DNA of 64,000 nt. Origin: Peptococcaceae bacterium (lineage in GTDB: Bacteria > Bacillota > Peptococcia > Peptococcales > Peptococcaceae). Where the stretch lies: positions 24,376-88,375 of the forward strand of contig JAFQEO010000039.1 of the NCBI GenBank assembly GCA_017399005.1, written 5' to 3'. Under the pieces are notes generated by a model. The model was given only the letters and a program-made list of their open reading frames with translations, did not search any database and had not been told where the DNA came from. Positions 1-7,725 of this stretch are shown piece by piece. Every line of letters starts with the position of its first letter. Position 1 is the first letter of the stretch. Both the position numbers and the translations under genes were made by a program.

Positions 1-569
1 CCCATACCTGCACCAGCGGATACATACCATTCACCAGCTGGTTCGATAGCAGCAGCTTTCCAGATATTCAGTTCTTTTTTGTGAGTACCGGAATCATCGC
101 CGCGGGAAATGAATTCAGCCTGTGCATTTGCGATAGCTGCCATGCTGTCAGCTACAACGTTTTCGCAAGCTTTTACGCCAGCAGGGTCAGCAGCAGGGCC
201 AACCAGAACGTAGTCGTTGTACATTACATCGTAACGCAGAGTGCCGTCGCCGTTCGCCATGAATTCATCTTCAGATGCTCTTGCATGTACCAGCAGTACG
301 TCCGCTTCACCGTCAACACCCATCTGCAGGGCTTTACCGGTACCAACAGCGATAGTGCTTACTTCCCAGCCGGTTTCCGCTGTGAATGCTGGCAGTAAGT
401 AGTCTAACAGGCCGCTGTCCTGTGTACTGGTGGTGGTTGCTAAAATGATAGTACCTTTTGGTTCTACAGGCTGCTGTTCTTCCTGTGCATTGCCGCCGCA
501 GCCAGCCATGAACATCATAGCAACTGCGCAAATCAGCAGAACGCTGATCAGTTTTCTGTTCTTTCTCAT
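1..569 (-). CDS. tupA: Tungstate/molybdate ABC transporter substrate-binding lipoprotein, 3' end beyond window
   Basis: The gene runs off the left edge, so about 189 residues of the N-terminal part are visible. It opens with a lipoprotein signal peptide: basic start MRKNRK, a hydrophobic stretch, then lipobox-like MAGCGG with the cysteine near residue 24. The mature part reads TIILATTTSTQDSGLLDYL, a pattern typical of TupA/WtpA tungstate-binding proteins, followed by the VGTGKALQMG and ADVLLVHA segments of the same family. It would deliver tungstate (or molybdate) to an ABC importer at the outer face of the membrane. The ATG overlaps the stop of the ThiF-like gene by 4 nt (ATGA), so the two are translationally coupled. 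Its place behind AOR cofactor genes favours tungstate. The permease and ATPase should lie just beyond the window. Confidence 0.9.
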   Translation of the reverse strand, partial: MRKNRKLISVLLICAVAMMFMAGCGGNAQEEQQPVEPKGTIILATTTSTQDSGLLDYLLPAFTAETGWEVSTIAVGTGKALQMGVDGEADVLLVHARASEDEFMANGDGTLRYDVMYNDYVLVGPAADPAGVKACENVVADSMAAIANAQAEFISRGDDSGTHKKELNIWKAAAIEPAGEWYVSAGAGM

Positions 570-1270
570 TGTGATTCGTCTCCTTTGGTTGAGATAAAAT
601 TTATCATATAGCTGTCCAGATCAATAAAATAAAATCCACCGGTTTCATAGTCGGCATCAAACAGCACATCAAAAGCCAGCTTCACCATCATACCGCCAAT
701 GATGCACGGCGTATAATAAGGATTGCCCAGCTCTTTCTCAATGCCGTGTTTCTGCCCGCTCTGATACAGCATCGACACCACAGGCATACCCGGCAGGCTG
801 ACTGCCATCTGCCCGCAATTGCCGCCAATTGCACCATAAATCAGCGGAATGTTCATTTTATTACAAACCTGTTCCAGCCATATTTTTACTTCAATAGAGT
901 CAACCGCATCAATTACCACACTGGAGCCTTTTACAAGTTCCGGCAGATTGTCCAAATCTGCTCTGATTTCAACGGCATCTATCTGTACCGTGCTGTTTAC
1001 AACTCGTACACGAGCTACCGCCTGTTCCAGTTTGGATGCGCCGACTGCTGCCTCTGTGGAAAACAGCTGCCGATTCAGATTACTTACATCAAAGGTATCA
1101 AAATCCACAAGGCGTACTTTCCCTACGCCGCTGCGAGCCAGCCCTTCAATGATAAATCCTCCTAATCCGCCACAGCCAATCACGGTAATGGTTGACTGCG
1201 CCAGAATCTGCTGCTGTTCCAGAGAAATTGTTCTGTAATTTCGTTTATATCGTTCCTGCAGTGCAAGCAT
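566..1270 (-). CDS. ThiF/MoeB/HesA-family sulfur-carrier adenylyltransferase
   Basis: A 234-residue E1-like enzyme. The nucleotide-binding glycine motif VIGCGGLGGFI lies at about residues 31-41 and is followed by the LVDFDTFDVSNLNRQ segment typical of ThiF/MoeB/UbA proteins. These enzymes adenylate the C-terminal glycine of a MoaD or ThiS carrier before sulfur transfer. Its partner is almost certainly the MoaD-like protein encoded 1 nt upstream, and the downstream neighbour is TupA. This suggests a role in making the tungstopterin cofactor for the adjacent AOR. The usual C-terminal zinc cysteines of MoeB are not obvious, and there is no rhodanese domain. Assignment to the superfamily is firm; the precise pathway is inferred from context. 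Confidence 0.88.
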   Translation of the reverse strand: MLALQERYKRNYRTISLEQQQILAQSTITVIGCGGLGGFIIEGLARSGVGKVRLVDFDTFDVSNLNRQLFSTEAAVGASKLEQAVARVRVVNSTVQIDAVEIRADLDNLPELVKGSSVVIDAVDSIEVKIWLEQVCNKMNIPLIYGAIGGNCGQMAVSLPGMPVVSMLYQSGQKHGIEKELGNPYYTPCIIGGMMVKLAFDVLFDADYETGGFYFIDLDSYMINFISTKGDESQ

Positions 1271-1271
1271 A

Positions 1272-1493
1272 TCAACCGCCTCCTACCGGCGGAAATAATG
1301 CCAATACACTACCATCTTCCAGTTCTGCATGTAATTTAGAATGGCGGCCGTTTATCAGAAAAATGGCCACTTCCTCCTCCGGAATGCCCAGTGGCGTAAT
1401 GATATCATACCCTGTCATGCCCGGCTGATATTCCATCATTATAATTTTCTCGCGTCCTTCACGAAATGTGGCAAACAGACGAACTTCCAGCAA
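1272..1493 (-). CDS. MoaD/ThiS-like sulfur carrier protein
   Basis: A 73-residue ubiquitin-fold protein ending PPVGGG, the di-glycine tail that is adenylated and thiocarboxylated in MoaD/ThiS proteins. The N-terminus MLEVRLFATFREGRE is also MoaD-like. The best start is TTG at 1491-1493: an AGGAGG ribosome-binding site sits about 8 nt upstream, and no ATG gives a full-length domain. The gene precedes the ThiF-like enzyme by 1 nt. It would carry the sulfur that forms the dithiolene of the pterin cofactor used by AOR. The gene is separated from AOR by about 270 nt that contain a candidate structured RNA. Confidence 0.88.
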   Translation of the reverse strand: MLEVRLFATFREGREKIIMMEYQPGMTGYDIITPLGIPEEEVAIFLINGRHSKLHAELEDGSVLALFPPVGGG

Positions 1494-1542
1494 TCGTAAC
1501 GCCTCCTTTTTTCCTTCTGGTTATTATAAAACAGGACCGGAT

Positions 1543-1711
1543 CTTCCGTGCAGGCATATTGACCGGACAGAATCATACGGTTATCTGCACACAGAAGTTG
1601 GACAGGCTCCTGCGTACCAAAGACGCAGATTTTTTATCTTTTTGCCGGGAGAGGCAAATGATTAAAAAAAGATTGATACAATCCTGCCCGTCTGTATCTC
1701 CTGCACGGAAG
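1543..1711 (-). ncRNA. Candidate structured leader RNA upstream of moaD-like gene
   Basis: The intergenic region between AOR and the MoaD-like gene contains a perfect 12-bp inverted repeat, CTTCCGTGCAGG at 1543-1554 and its complement at 1700-1711, about 145 nt apart. On the minus strand the enclosed sequence folds locally into further hairpins: GATTG/CAATC followed by seven T, TTTGCC/GGCAAA, and CTGCGT/ACGCAG with a 7-nt loop. A closing stem around several hairpins just before a cofactor operon fits a cis-regulatory RNA. I do not recognise the family, and the part I recall of the Moco motif consensus is not visible here. A processing site or attenuator is also possible. Confidence 0.4.
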
Positions 1712-1763
1712 GCCCGGCCCTGCATTGCAGCAGGGCTGGTGCCTGTTATCCGTCAGTCGCAGA

Positions 1764-3581
1764 TTACAGTAATTCCACCAGGTCTTCCAGACCCAGACGT
1801 TTTAAGGTTTCTTCGGTTGGGAACGCTTCTTTCCAGCCACGTGCTTCATAGTACTGCGGCAGTGTCAGTTTAATTTCGCTCTGCATACCTTCGGATGGAC
1901 CATTTACGATTTTTTCTTCGCCAATGCGTTTTGGCAGACGGTCGTCCTCCGGTTTCATGCCGGCAGCTTTGTTAAACATACGTTCCAGGTTATAGATACG
2001 GTCGCCAACTTCCAGCAGGCCGTTTACATCGTAATTTGTACCAGTACCAGCGTTCAGCAGTGCAGCGTATTCAGGAGCACCCAGAGCAAAGGAACTGAAC
2101 AGGCACATACCCATAGCGTCAATAACAGCGGTTAAATCCTGGAAGATTTTTGCCCATTCTGCTTTGCCTTCTGTGGTTGTGCGATCCAGCTGTTCCGGCA
2201 GACCCAGAACTTCTGGAGAGATTAAGTAACCGCGAACATGGCAGCCGCCACGGTTGCTTGTTGCATATGTGATACCGATACCCTGGATAGCACGTGCGTC
2301 GTATGCAGGAATTTCCTGTTTTTTAACGCTCATGGACAGTTCCGGCACACCGTAGTGTTCGCACAGACGGTAGGAACCATCAGCCATCAGTTTAGCCAGT
2401 TCGTTTTTGCCGGTACCCATCCATTCGGTCCAGGTTTTGATTGCTTCTGTGCTGCCCCATACCAGTGGCACACCGTCGCAGTCTGCATCAGTGATGTAGC
2501 CTCTCTGATACAGTTCCATAGCTGCAGCGATGGTACATGGTGTGGAGATTGCATCCAAACCAACTTCGTTACAGATTTCGTTTGCTTTGTTGATGGCGTT
2601 CAAATCACTGTTGCCGCAGTTTGCACCATATGCCCACAGTGGTTCGTATTCAGGACCGCCAACTACACTACCATCTTCCAGTTTTACTACACGGCCGCAA
2701 CCAATTGGGCAGCGGTGGCATGCATGGTTTTTCACCAGAGAGGTATCTCTCATGGTTTCCCCACTGTAAGAATCTGCTTCCGGATGATAGGATTCCTGCC
2801 AGTTTCTTGTTGGCAGAGCACCGATATTATTGATAATGTTAACCAGTACGGCAGTCCCGAACGTTGCCAGCCCTTCACCGGTTACACTGTTTGCTCTTAA
2901 TTTTTTGATGCTGTCAACAGCTGCTGTGCGCAGAGCATCTACATCGTGTGGTTCAATCTGAGTTTTGCTTGCTTTTACAACGATAGCTTTCAGATTTTTG
3001 GAGCCCATAACAGCACCAACACCACTGCGGCCTGCAGCGCGGTCGCCATCGTTCATGATAGCAGCCAGCAGAGCCTGGTTTTCACCGGCAGGGCCAATGT
3101 TCAGTACAGAGCTTCCTTCATGTCTTTCTTTTAAGATAGCTTCTACCTCTAATGTTTTTTTGCCCCATAAATCAGATGCATCATGCAGTGTCACTTCTTT
3201 ATCGTTGATTTCCAGGTAAACAGGAGTATCTGCTTTCCCTTCTACGATAATTGCATCCCAGCCTGCATATTTCAGGATTGCACCCCAGATACCGCCAGAG
3301 TTGGAGCACGCAATCATGCCTGTCAGCGGAGATTTGGTAACAACCATGTACCGACCGCCGGTTGGTACCGCAGTGCCAGTCATAGGACCGGTAATATAAA
3401 TCAGTTTGTTTTCTGGAGATAACGGATCAACTGTTGCACAGCCTTCATCCAGCAGAATACGGGTACCCAGCCCGCGGCCGCCGATGTATTTTACAGCTTT
3501 GTCCATGTCCAGAGGTTCTACTTTGATTGCACGTTCAGTCAGATTAACGCGCAAAACCTCCCCATTGTAAGAAGTAACCAT
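1764..3581 (-). CDS. aor: Aldehyde:ferredoxin oxidoreductase (tungsten-type)
   Basis: A member of the aldehyde ferredoxin oxidoreductase family, about 605 residues. These cytoplasmic enzymes oxidise aldehydes to acids (or the reverse) with ferredoxin, using a bis-tungstopterin and a 4Fe-4S cluster. Visible family features are the N-terminal YNGEVLRVNLT, GGRGLG, and MTGTAVPTGGRYMVVTKSP, then SNSGGIWG. The cluster cysteines appear as CHRCPIGCGR with a further cysteine in MGMCLFS. The start is placed at the second in-frame ATG (3579-3581), because the AAGGA ribosome-binding site is about 11 nt upstream of it and abuts the first ATG at 3593. A cofactor-type riboswitch precedes it. The downstream MoaD, ThiF and TupA genes support tungsten use; the natural aldehyde is unknown. 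Confidence 0.95.
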   Translation of the reverse strand: MVTSYNGEVLRVNLTERAIKVEPLDMDKAVKYIGGRGLGTRILLDEGCATVDPLSPENKLIYITGPMTGTAVPTGGRYMVVTKSPLTGMIACSNSGGIWGAILKYAGWDAIIVEGKADTPVYLEINDKEVTLHDASDLWGKKTLEVEAILKERHEGSSVLNIGPAGENQALLAAIMNDGDRAAGRSGVGAVMGSKNLKAIVVKASKTQIEPHDVDALRTAAVDSIKKLRANSVTGEGLATFGTAVLVNIINNIGALPTRNWQESYHPEADSYSGETMRDTSLVKNHACHRCPIGCGRVVKLEDGSVVGGPEYEPLWAYGANCGNSDLNAINKANEICNEVGLDAISTPCTIAAAMELYQRGYITDADCDGVPLVWGSTEAIKTWTEWMGTGKNELAKLMADGSYRLCEHYGVPELSMSVKKQEIPAYDARAIQGIGITYATSNRGGCHVRGYLISPEVLGLPEQLDRTTTEGKAEWAKIFQDLTAVIDAMGMCLFSSFALGAPEYAALLNAGTGTNYDVNGLLEVGDRIYNLERMFNKAAGMKPEDDRLPKRIGEEKIVNGPSEGMQSEIKLTLPQYYEARGWKEAFPTEETLKRLGLEDLVELL

Positions 3582-3660
3582 AAAAAATCCCATCCTTTCG
3601 ATTCTATAAGCAGTACCAGACTGCTCGTATTTAAAAATAGATACACTAAGGGTAAGTTTG

Positions 3661-3772
3661 CTATGGTTTCCTTTCCAAAAGGGAGGCCTCAGAATTTATT
3701 CTAAAACCCATTGGCTGAGTGCCATATAATCCGAAAATTACTTAGGCAGTTCAGCTCGGGAACCAGAGTATG
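3661..3772 (-). promoter_or_regulatory. Moco/tungsten-cofactor riboswitch (Moco RNA motif) upstream of AOR
   Basis: On the minus strand, about 80 nt before the AOR start, the sequence carries GCCTCCC-TTTT-GGAAAGG. This resembles the conserved 3' part of the Moco RNA motif. It is preceded by small hairpins (TGGC/GCCA around 3712-3724; AGAAT/ATTCT at 3691-3702), and a GGTT near 3763 can pair with AACC near 3664 to close the structure. The known class binds molybdenum cofactor, with a subset thought to sense tungsten cofactor. Its position before a tungstoenzyme gene fits that subset. The call rests on motif recognition by eye. Confidence 0.65.
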
Positions 3773-3935
3773 AAATTGTCTAGTCTTATTATGACGGCTT
3801 TTTGATGTTTTGTAAAGAGCTTTTTTTCTTTTCTGCCCATTGCCGCTTCGCCACCCGGTTTTATTATACCGAAAACAAGAAACTATATAAAATACCTGTT
3901 TGTAATAGTTTGACATAGGCAGCAGCTATTTTGTC

Positions 3936-3970
3936 ACAAAAAATGCAGACAGGCTTAATGCTGTCTGCAT
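3936..3970 (-). terminator. Intrinsic terminator after the small lipoprotein gene
   Basis: Minus-strand stem of 10 bp (ATGCAGACAG at 3943-3952 with its complement at 3961-3970), 8-nt loop, followed by six T. It lies just after the stop of the gene ending at 3979. Confidence 0.85.
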
Positions 3971-3978
3971 CTGTTTTC

Positions 3979-4347
3979 TTATCCCTGAGCCGGTGCATCG
4001 TACAGTTTTACGATTGTTTTGGCATCGGTTTCCGTATCGATTTCCACATCAAACTGAATCTGTGTACCGCTTTCCATGGTATCAAAAGCCGATGTCACTA
4101 CTTCATCAAAGAACTGATACACCTGAGGTTCTCCATCTACCAGTATCTCTGCGCTGTGGCCGTCCGCCAGCCCCTGAAACTCACCGGTTAATGTCAGGGT
4201 TTCCACCTGCGGCTGCTCGATTTGTTCCTCCTGATTCTGCTGTTCCCCCTGCTGTGGATTATCGCCAGTGCATCCGCCCAGCATCAGCCCGCAGGCCAGC
4301 AGCATTACCAGTAAAACCGACATATATTTTTTTATTTTCATTGTCAT
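3979..4347 (-). CDS. Small acidic lipoprotein of unknown function
   Basis: A 122-residue protein with a clear lipoprotein signal: MKIKKYM, a leucine-rich hydrophobic core, then lipobox LGGC near residue 26. A Gln/Glu-rich linker (residues about 30-48) follows, then a roughly 70-residue acidic domain (LTLTGEFQGLADGHSAEI and a DVEIDTETDAKTI segment) that looks like a small beta-barrel. I do not recognise a family with certainty. Either of two ATGs (codons 1 and 3) could start it; the GAGG site is 4 or 10 nt away. It is a single gene with its own terminator and would sit on the outer membrane face. Function unknown. Confidence 0.75.
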   Translation of the reverse strand: MTMKIKKYMSVLLVMLLACGLMLGGCTGDNPQQGEQQNQEEQIEQPQVETLTLTGEFQGLADGHSAEILVDGEPQVYQFFDEVVTSAFDTMESGTQIQFDVEIDTETDAKTIVKLYDAPAQG

Positions 4348-4398
4348 ACAACCTCACTTTCTGTTATCCTGATAACCTGTTACATTCAGTATAACCGA

Positions 4399-4578
4399 TT
4401 AGTGACTGCGGAAGCAACAGGCATAATATCCCTGTTCCAGAGCCAGTTCCTCAGCAGTCTTTTCTTTTACAGCCGGCTGTTCCGTTTTCTCCACAGTCTG
4501 TTCTGCAGCCTGTACAGGTTCCTGCAACAGCTCCCCGTTTTCCATTATTACTTCATTTGTCATTTCTTTTTCTGTCAT
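4399..4578 (-). CDS. Small acidic hypothetical protein
   Basis: A short Glu-rich protein of 59 residues starting MTEKEMTNEVIMENGEL and ending QGYYACCFRSH. The ATG at 4576-4578 is preferred over the upstream in-frame GTG because a GAGGG ribosome-binding site lies 8 nt before it. Its composition is low-complexity (E, Q, V, A) except for the Cys-Cys tail. No domain is recognised. Good ribosome-binding site but weak coding evidence otherwise. Confidence 0.45.
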   Translation of the reverse strand: MTEKEMTNEVIMENGELLQEPVQAAEQTVEKTEQPAVKEKTAEELALEQGYYACCFRSH

Positions 4579-4736
4579 ATCATACACCCTCTTATTTTGA
4601 AATCATTTTTAATTCAGCAGATTTCCGCTATACAGAATTATTCTAGTTAAAACACAAAAACCCTTTTTCTCAGTGCCATCTTACCGGCACTGAAAAATAA
4701 AAACAGAATCTGAATCCTCAAACCCTGTTTCTCTTA

Positions 4737-5273
4737 TTATTCCTGCTGTTCTCTGATAACCAGATAACAGAAATAAGCATCCTTGCGCTGCCGGATATGC
4801 TCCTGCTGAAATGCCTTCACAGTTTCCTGAAATGTTTCCCGCGCTTTATTATAATCAGGCAGTCTGACATATTTTTTCTGATACATGGATTCCTTATCCT
4901 CAAACAGATAGAAAGCCAGGCGATAATCCGTTTCAGCCGGAACAAAACGCTCAAATCCTGCATAATACGGAATGGATTTCAGCCAGTAGTCCTGTTCCGC
5001 ATCATTCACCGATAATCGGCCGATAATGTAATCAAAGGTTTCTCTATTTCTGAATAAATGCGTCAGCAGTATCGAAAAAATTTCTGTTCCATAGTGGCGG
5101 TCCGGTTTTTTCACCATTTTTCCGTATTCTGTTCGATACAGATTGGTAATCCATAATTCTTTATCCTTCAACCGATATGTTATTTCTGCAACAAACCGTT
5201 TATTGTCATACAACTGAATGGAGTTTTCGCCACTGCACCGGTAATCATAATCATTTATCGGAAATTTCTGCAT
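4737..5273 (-). CDS. Putative GNAT-like acetyltransferase or hypothetical protein
   Basis: About 178 residues from the ATG at 5271-5273, which follows an AGAGGTG site; the longer reading to 5306 lacks one. The segment HYGTEIFSILLTHLF, followed by IIGRLSVNDAEQDYWLKSIP and YYAGFERF, resembles the acetyl-CoA-binding helix and the C-terminal strand region of GNAT proteins. The glycine-rich pyrophosphate loop (Q/RxxGxG/A) is not clearly present, so this is a weak fold-level suggestion. It stands alone between the metabolic locus and the phosphatase/channel pair and may be the last chromosomal gene before accessory DNA. Confidence 0.6.
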   Translation of the reverse strand: MQKFPINDYDYRCSGENSIQLYDNKRFVAEITYRLKDKELWITNLYRTEYGKMVKKPDRHYGTEIFSILLTHLFRNRETFDYIIGRLSVNDAEQDYWLKSIPYYAGFERFVPAETDYRLAFYLFEDKESMYQKKYVRLPDYNKARETFQETVKAFQQEHIRQRKDAYFCYLVIREQQE

Positions 5274-5307
5274 GCCAGAACACCTCTCTTCGATATAATA
5301 ATGCAAA

Positions 5308-5496
5308 TTATATTTTAAATTCTCCAGAACAAAGGAAAAGACCTTCCAGAAATTCTGAAAGGTCTTTGTGGTGATTCGGAGTCAGTTTAGATATCAACCA
5401 ATCATCGAAATATAACAATCTAACTGTTTCGTCATTAACTTCTATTTCATTAACATTTTTTCTTTGGGAAAGCATTTTCCAAATATTTATTTTCAA
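5308..5496 (-). CDS. Short hypothetical protein overlapping the channel-like gene
   Basis: An open frame of up to 62 residues (internal ATG gives MLSQRKNVNEIEVNDE) overlapping the last 47 nt of the upstream membrane-protein gene in another frame. It has a plausible amino-acid mix (LLYFDDWLISKLTPNHHKDL) and could be translated by coupling. A 9-bp inverted repeat (AAAGACCTT/AAGGTCTTT near 5338-5368) lies inside its 3' end and may be the operon terminator. If so, the frame is probably not a gene. Low confidence. Confidence 0.3.
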   Translation of the reverse strand: MKINIWKMLSQRKNVNEIEVNDETVRLLYFDDWLISKLTPNHHKDLSEFLEGLFLCSGEFKI

Positions 5497-6469
5497 CGTT
5501 TAAGTGCTTTACTTTCATTTCTAGATAAGATATATACTGTCGTCTCGGTCTTGTTTTCACCAAATTGGCAACTTTTATTTTTTTTATGCCAGCAACTTCA
5601 TTTTTTATACTCGCCGGTTTCCGCGCTATAATTTTTTCTATATCATTAATGACAAGACTTCTCATAGCTTCCCCATCTTCTAATACTTCTACAAATTTAC
5701 GCCAATTTATTTTTGTCTTTTTCGTAATCCAAGTTTTTCTCACAAAGTTTTTTTCTGGCGAAGTCTGATTACTAATTATAATGTCACTCAATTGATAGTC
5801 TTTGCTAATATAAAATTCTCTGTTTAAATCTGTTGTTTTTCCGAATAAAGTAATTGTAACAACGTCTTTCTGCATGGACTCTTCTGATTTTGTTAAATAA
5901 TTACTCAATAAACCAACGGGCAGCTCATCTAAATGAAATGAAAAACGGTAGTAATTTTTTATACTTCCAATTGTTTCAATCATATTAAATTCACTATTTT
6001 TCAACAATTCTCCCGTTTCATTTTTCTTTACCACATACGCACACGATAACCGACAATTTACATTGTGTAACGTATTGGCTCGTTTACTCCCAATTAAGAC
6101 ACCAAGAGCTAAATTTCCCTCTTTAGCTCCTGTAGTTCTATAACGTATAACCAATTTGTCTGGGAAAACAATTTTAGGTGGCTTGCATAAAATTGCTGAA
6201 AAAATGTAGCTTGTACAAAGTGCCAAAAAAATCCCGCTCAATGCAATCCTTACACTTTCAACTATCAAAACAATTTTTGTTACAGGACAGATTTGTAGCA
6301 CTTGACCACTAATAGTATAAAGCCAAACTATTTTCCAGCCTAAGGCAGTTTCAATCGTCCACATATAAATTGTTGTTGCTGCAAAATTTAATAAAATCGT
6401 CGCAACAAAATAATATACTATAATTTTTGCTACATGTTTTATATGTTCTTCTACCACGTACATTTTCAA
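5450..6469 (-). CDS. Two-TM membrane protein with Kir-channel-like cytoplasmic domain, no selectivity filter
   Basis: A 339-residue protein with two membrane segments (about residues 13-37 and 66-95) and a long cytoplasmic part. The region after the second helix (PPKIVFPDKLVIRYRTTG, GVLIGSKRANTLHNVNCRL, LSNYLTKSEESM, VTITLFGKTTDLNREF) follows the order of segments in the C-terminal immunoglobulin-like domain of inward-rectifier (Kir/KirBac) channels. The loop between helices, where a channel has TxGYG, instead reads YTISGQVLQICPVT. Potassium conduction is therefore doubtful; it may be a sensor or a degenerate pore. The ATG overlaps the PP2C stop by 4 nt, so the two are one operon. The Kir relation is a by-eye alignment. 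Confidence 0.65.
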   Translation of the reverse strand: MKMYVVEEHIKHVAKIIVYYFVATILLNFAATTIYMWTIETALGWKIVWLYTISGQVLQICPVTKIVLIVESVRIALSGIFLALCTSYIFSAILCKPPKIVFPDKLVIRYRTTGAKEGNLALGVLIGSKRANTLHNVNCRLSCAYVVKKNETGELLKNSEFNMIETIGSIKNYYRFSFHLDELPVGLLSNYLTKSEESMQKDVVTITLFGKTTDLNREFYISKDYQLSDIIISNQTSPEKNFVRKTWITKKTKINWRKFVEVLEDGEAMRSLVINDIEKIIARKPASIKNEVAGIKKIKVANLVKTRPRRQYISYLEMKVKHLNVENKYLENAFPKKKC

Positions 6470-7230
6470 TCCTCTTTTAAATCAATGCAAATAATAGTTC
6501 TATCATCTGAATTTTTGTTATTAAACATTCTAGCTTCTTTGATAAAACCGTCCGCAGTATTTTCTCTTAACTGTTTTACAGATAAGGTTTTTAGATAATT
6601 TTCCATCCCATCCGATGAAATAATCACCCTATCTCCAGCCTGTAATATTATCGAACCTAATTCTGCAAAAGATACTGCTGCACTTTCACCATTTATCACG
6701 CCATATTTATATGGGTGAAATATATTGTTACAAACATTAACCCGAACTTCCCGTTTTGAAAAATATTTTTGATTTTCACTTATTAGTTTAGTCTGTTCAT
6801 GTGTAAATATGTGTTGTTCATTTTCATTAATAAATCGTCCAACACAGTCGCCTATATATAAATAGTACAGAATACTATTTTTAATAACCGCAATAATTCC
6901 TACAGTACCGGGTAAAAAATAGTCTATATTATTTTCATTATACTCTTTAGCTGCATCATTTCCATAACTCACTGCTTCAATAAGTACACTTTCTACCTCC
7001 CGAGTTATCATATCTGACCTTTTAAGATATTGATATACTGTATTTGCAACAATTTCAGATATAATTGCAGACGGACTAGGATTAGGGTAATTGTTTTCAT
7101 TCCCATCACGAGAAACTCCATCCAATAAAACAAAAATCCCGGAATCATCGTCACAAATAAAATAATCCTCGTTTGGCTTATTTTTTAGTTTTGTGTTACG
7201 TAGACTTGCTGCGGTACATATAGCCTGCAT
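6466..7230 (-). CDS. PP2C-family protein serine/threonine phosphatase
   Basis: A roughly 254-residue PP2C-like protein. Metal-binding and catalytic motifs appear in order: NEDYFI, VLLDGVS, IGDCVGRF, IISSDGMENYL and DDRTIICID. The start is taken as the ATG at 7228-7230 after an AGAAGGTG site; the longer frame to 7266 lacks one. Such phosphatases reverse Ser/Thr phosphorylation using Mn/Mg. It is coupled by an ATGA overlap to the Kir-like membrane protein, suggesting it controls the phosphorylation state of that protein or shares its signal. No kinase gene is visible nearby. Confidence 0.85.
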   Translation of the reverse strand: MQAICTAASLRNTKLKNKPNEDYFICDDDSGIFVLLDGVSRDGNENNYPNPSPSAIISEIVANTVYQYLKRSDMITREVESVLIEAVSYGNDAAKEYNENNIDYFLPGTVGIIAVIKNSILYYLYIGDCVGRFINENEQHIFTHEQTKLISENQKYFSKREVRVNVCNNIFHPYKYGVINGESAAVSFAELGSIILQAGDRVIISSDGMENYLKTLSVKQLRENTADGFIKEARMFNNKNSDDRTIICIDLKED

Positions 7231-7434
7231 AACGCACCTTCTCTCTAACAAACATCTTGTATCCAACTCATATATAACTCAATAATTATATTCTTTACTC
7301 GCAAATTATTATTGATATTATTTTTTTCAGCGACTAAATATATATTATCATTTACATTCATCTAAGTCAATTTTTCCATATATACGTGCAAATATTGATC
7401 CTATAATAATGTTGCGTTATAGTAATCATACCAA

Positions 7435-7725
7435 TAAATTATTAAGCTGACTCTTGCTTCAATGGTCGGTGAATGTTTACAATATTTCTTTCCATCTTTC
7501 AATCTGTTGATACAACGCCACACGATTTTCTTTTCCCTATTACACATAGTCCAAGTTACTCTTCTGTACGGTGTTCCGCATTCCCCAGGTACACTTCGCT
7601 CTGCTGCATCCTTGCTATAACTCCAGTATACCATTTGTCATTAACTTTCGGCGACTTTATTCTATACTGTTCAAACACATTCTTAATCTGCCCCATACTT
7701 ATCCCAGACAAAAATGCTATATCCA
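7435..7725 (-). pseudogene. Decayed serine recombinase fragment
   Basis: This stretch is a degraded copy of internal parts of the recombinase at 8183-9790. 7450-7590 matches the zinc-ribbon part (GECGTPYRRVTWTM, WRCINRLKDGKKYCKHSP) and 7592-7725 matches the part encoding MLQSEVYLG and the SGMSMGQIKN segment. The roughly 250 nt between these parts in the intact gene are missing. No catalytic domain is present and the remaining frame ends in unrelated sequence. It is the footprint of an earlier or duplicated recombinase. Confidence 0.8.

Noticed and set aside
2238-2900. 220-codon plus-strand open frame inside AOR
   Set aside because: It is antisense to a strongly conserved enzyme gene, Cys-rich by mirror of GC-rich codons, with no ribosome-binding site.
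4671-4692. Hairpin CAGTGCC/GGCACTG as an intrinsic terminator
   Set aside because: Both strands have A-rich, not T-rich, sequence after the stem, so it does not fit an intrinsic terminator; left unassigned.
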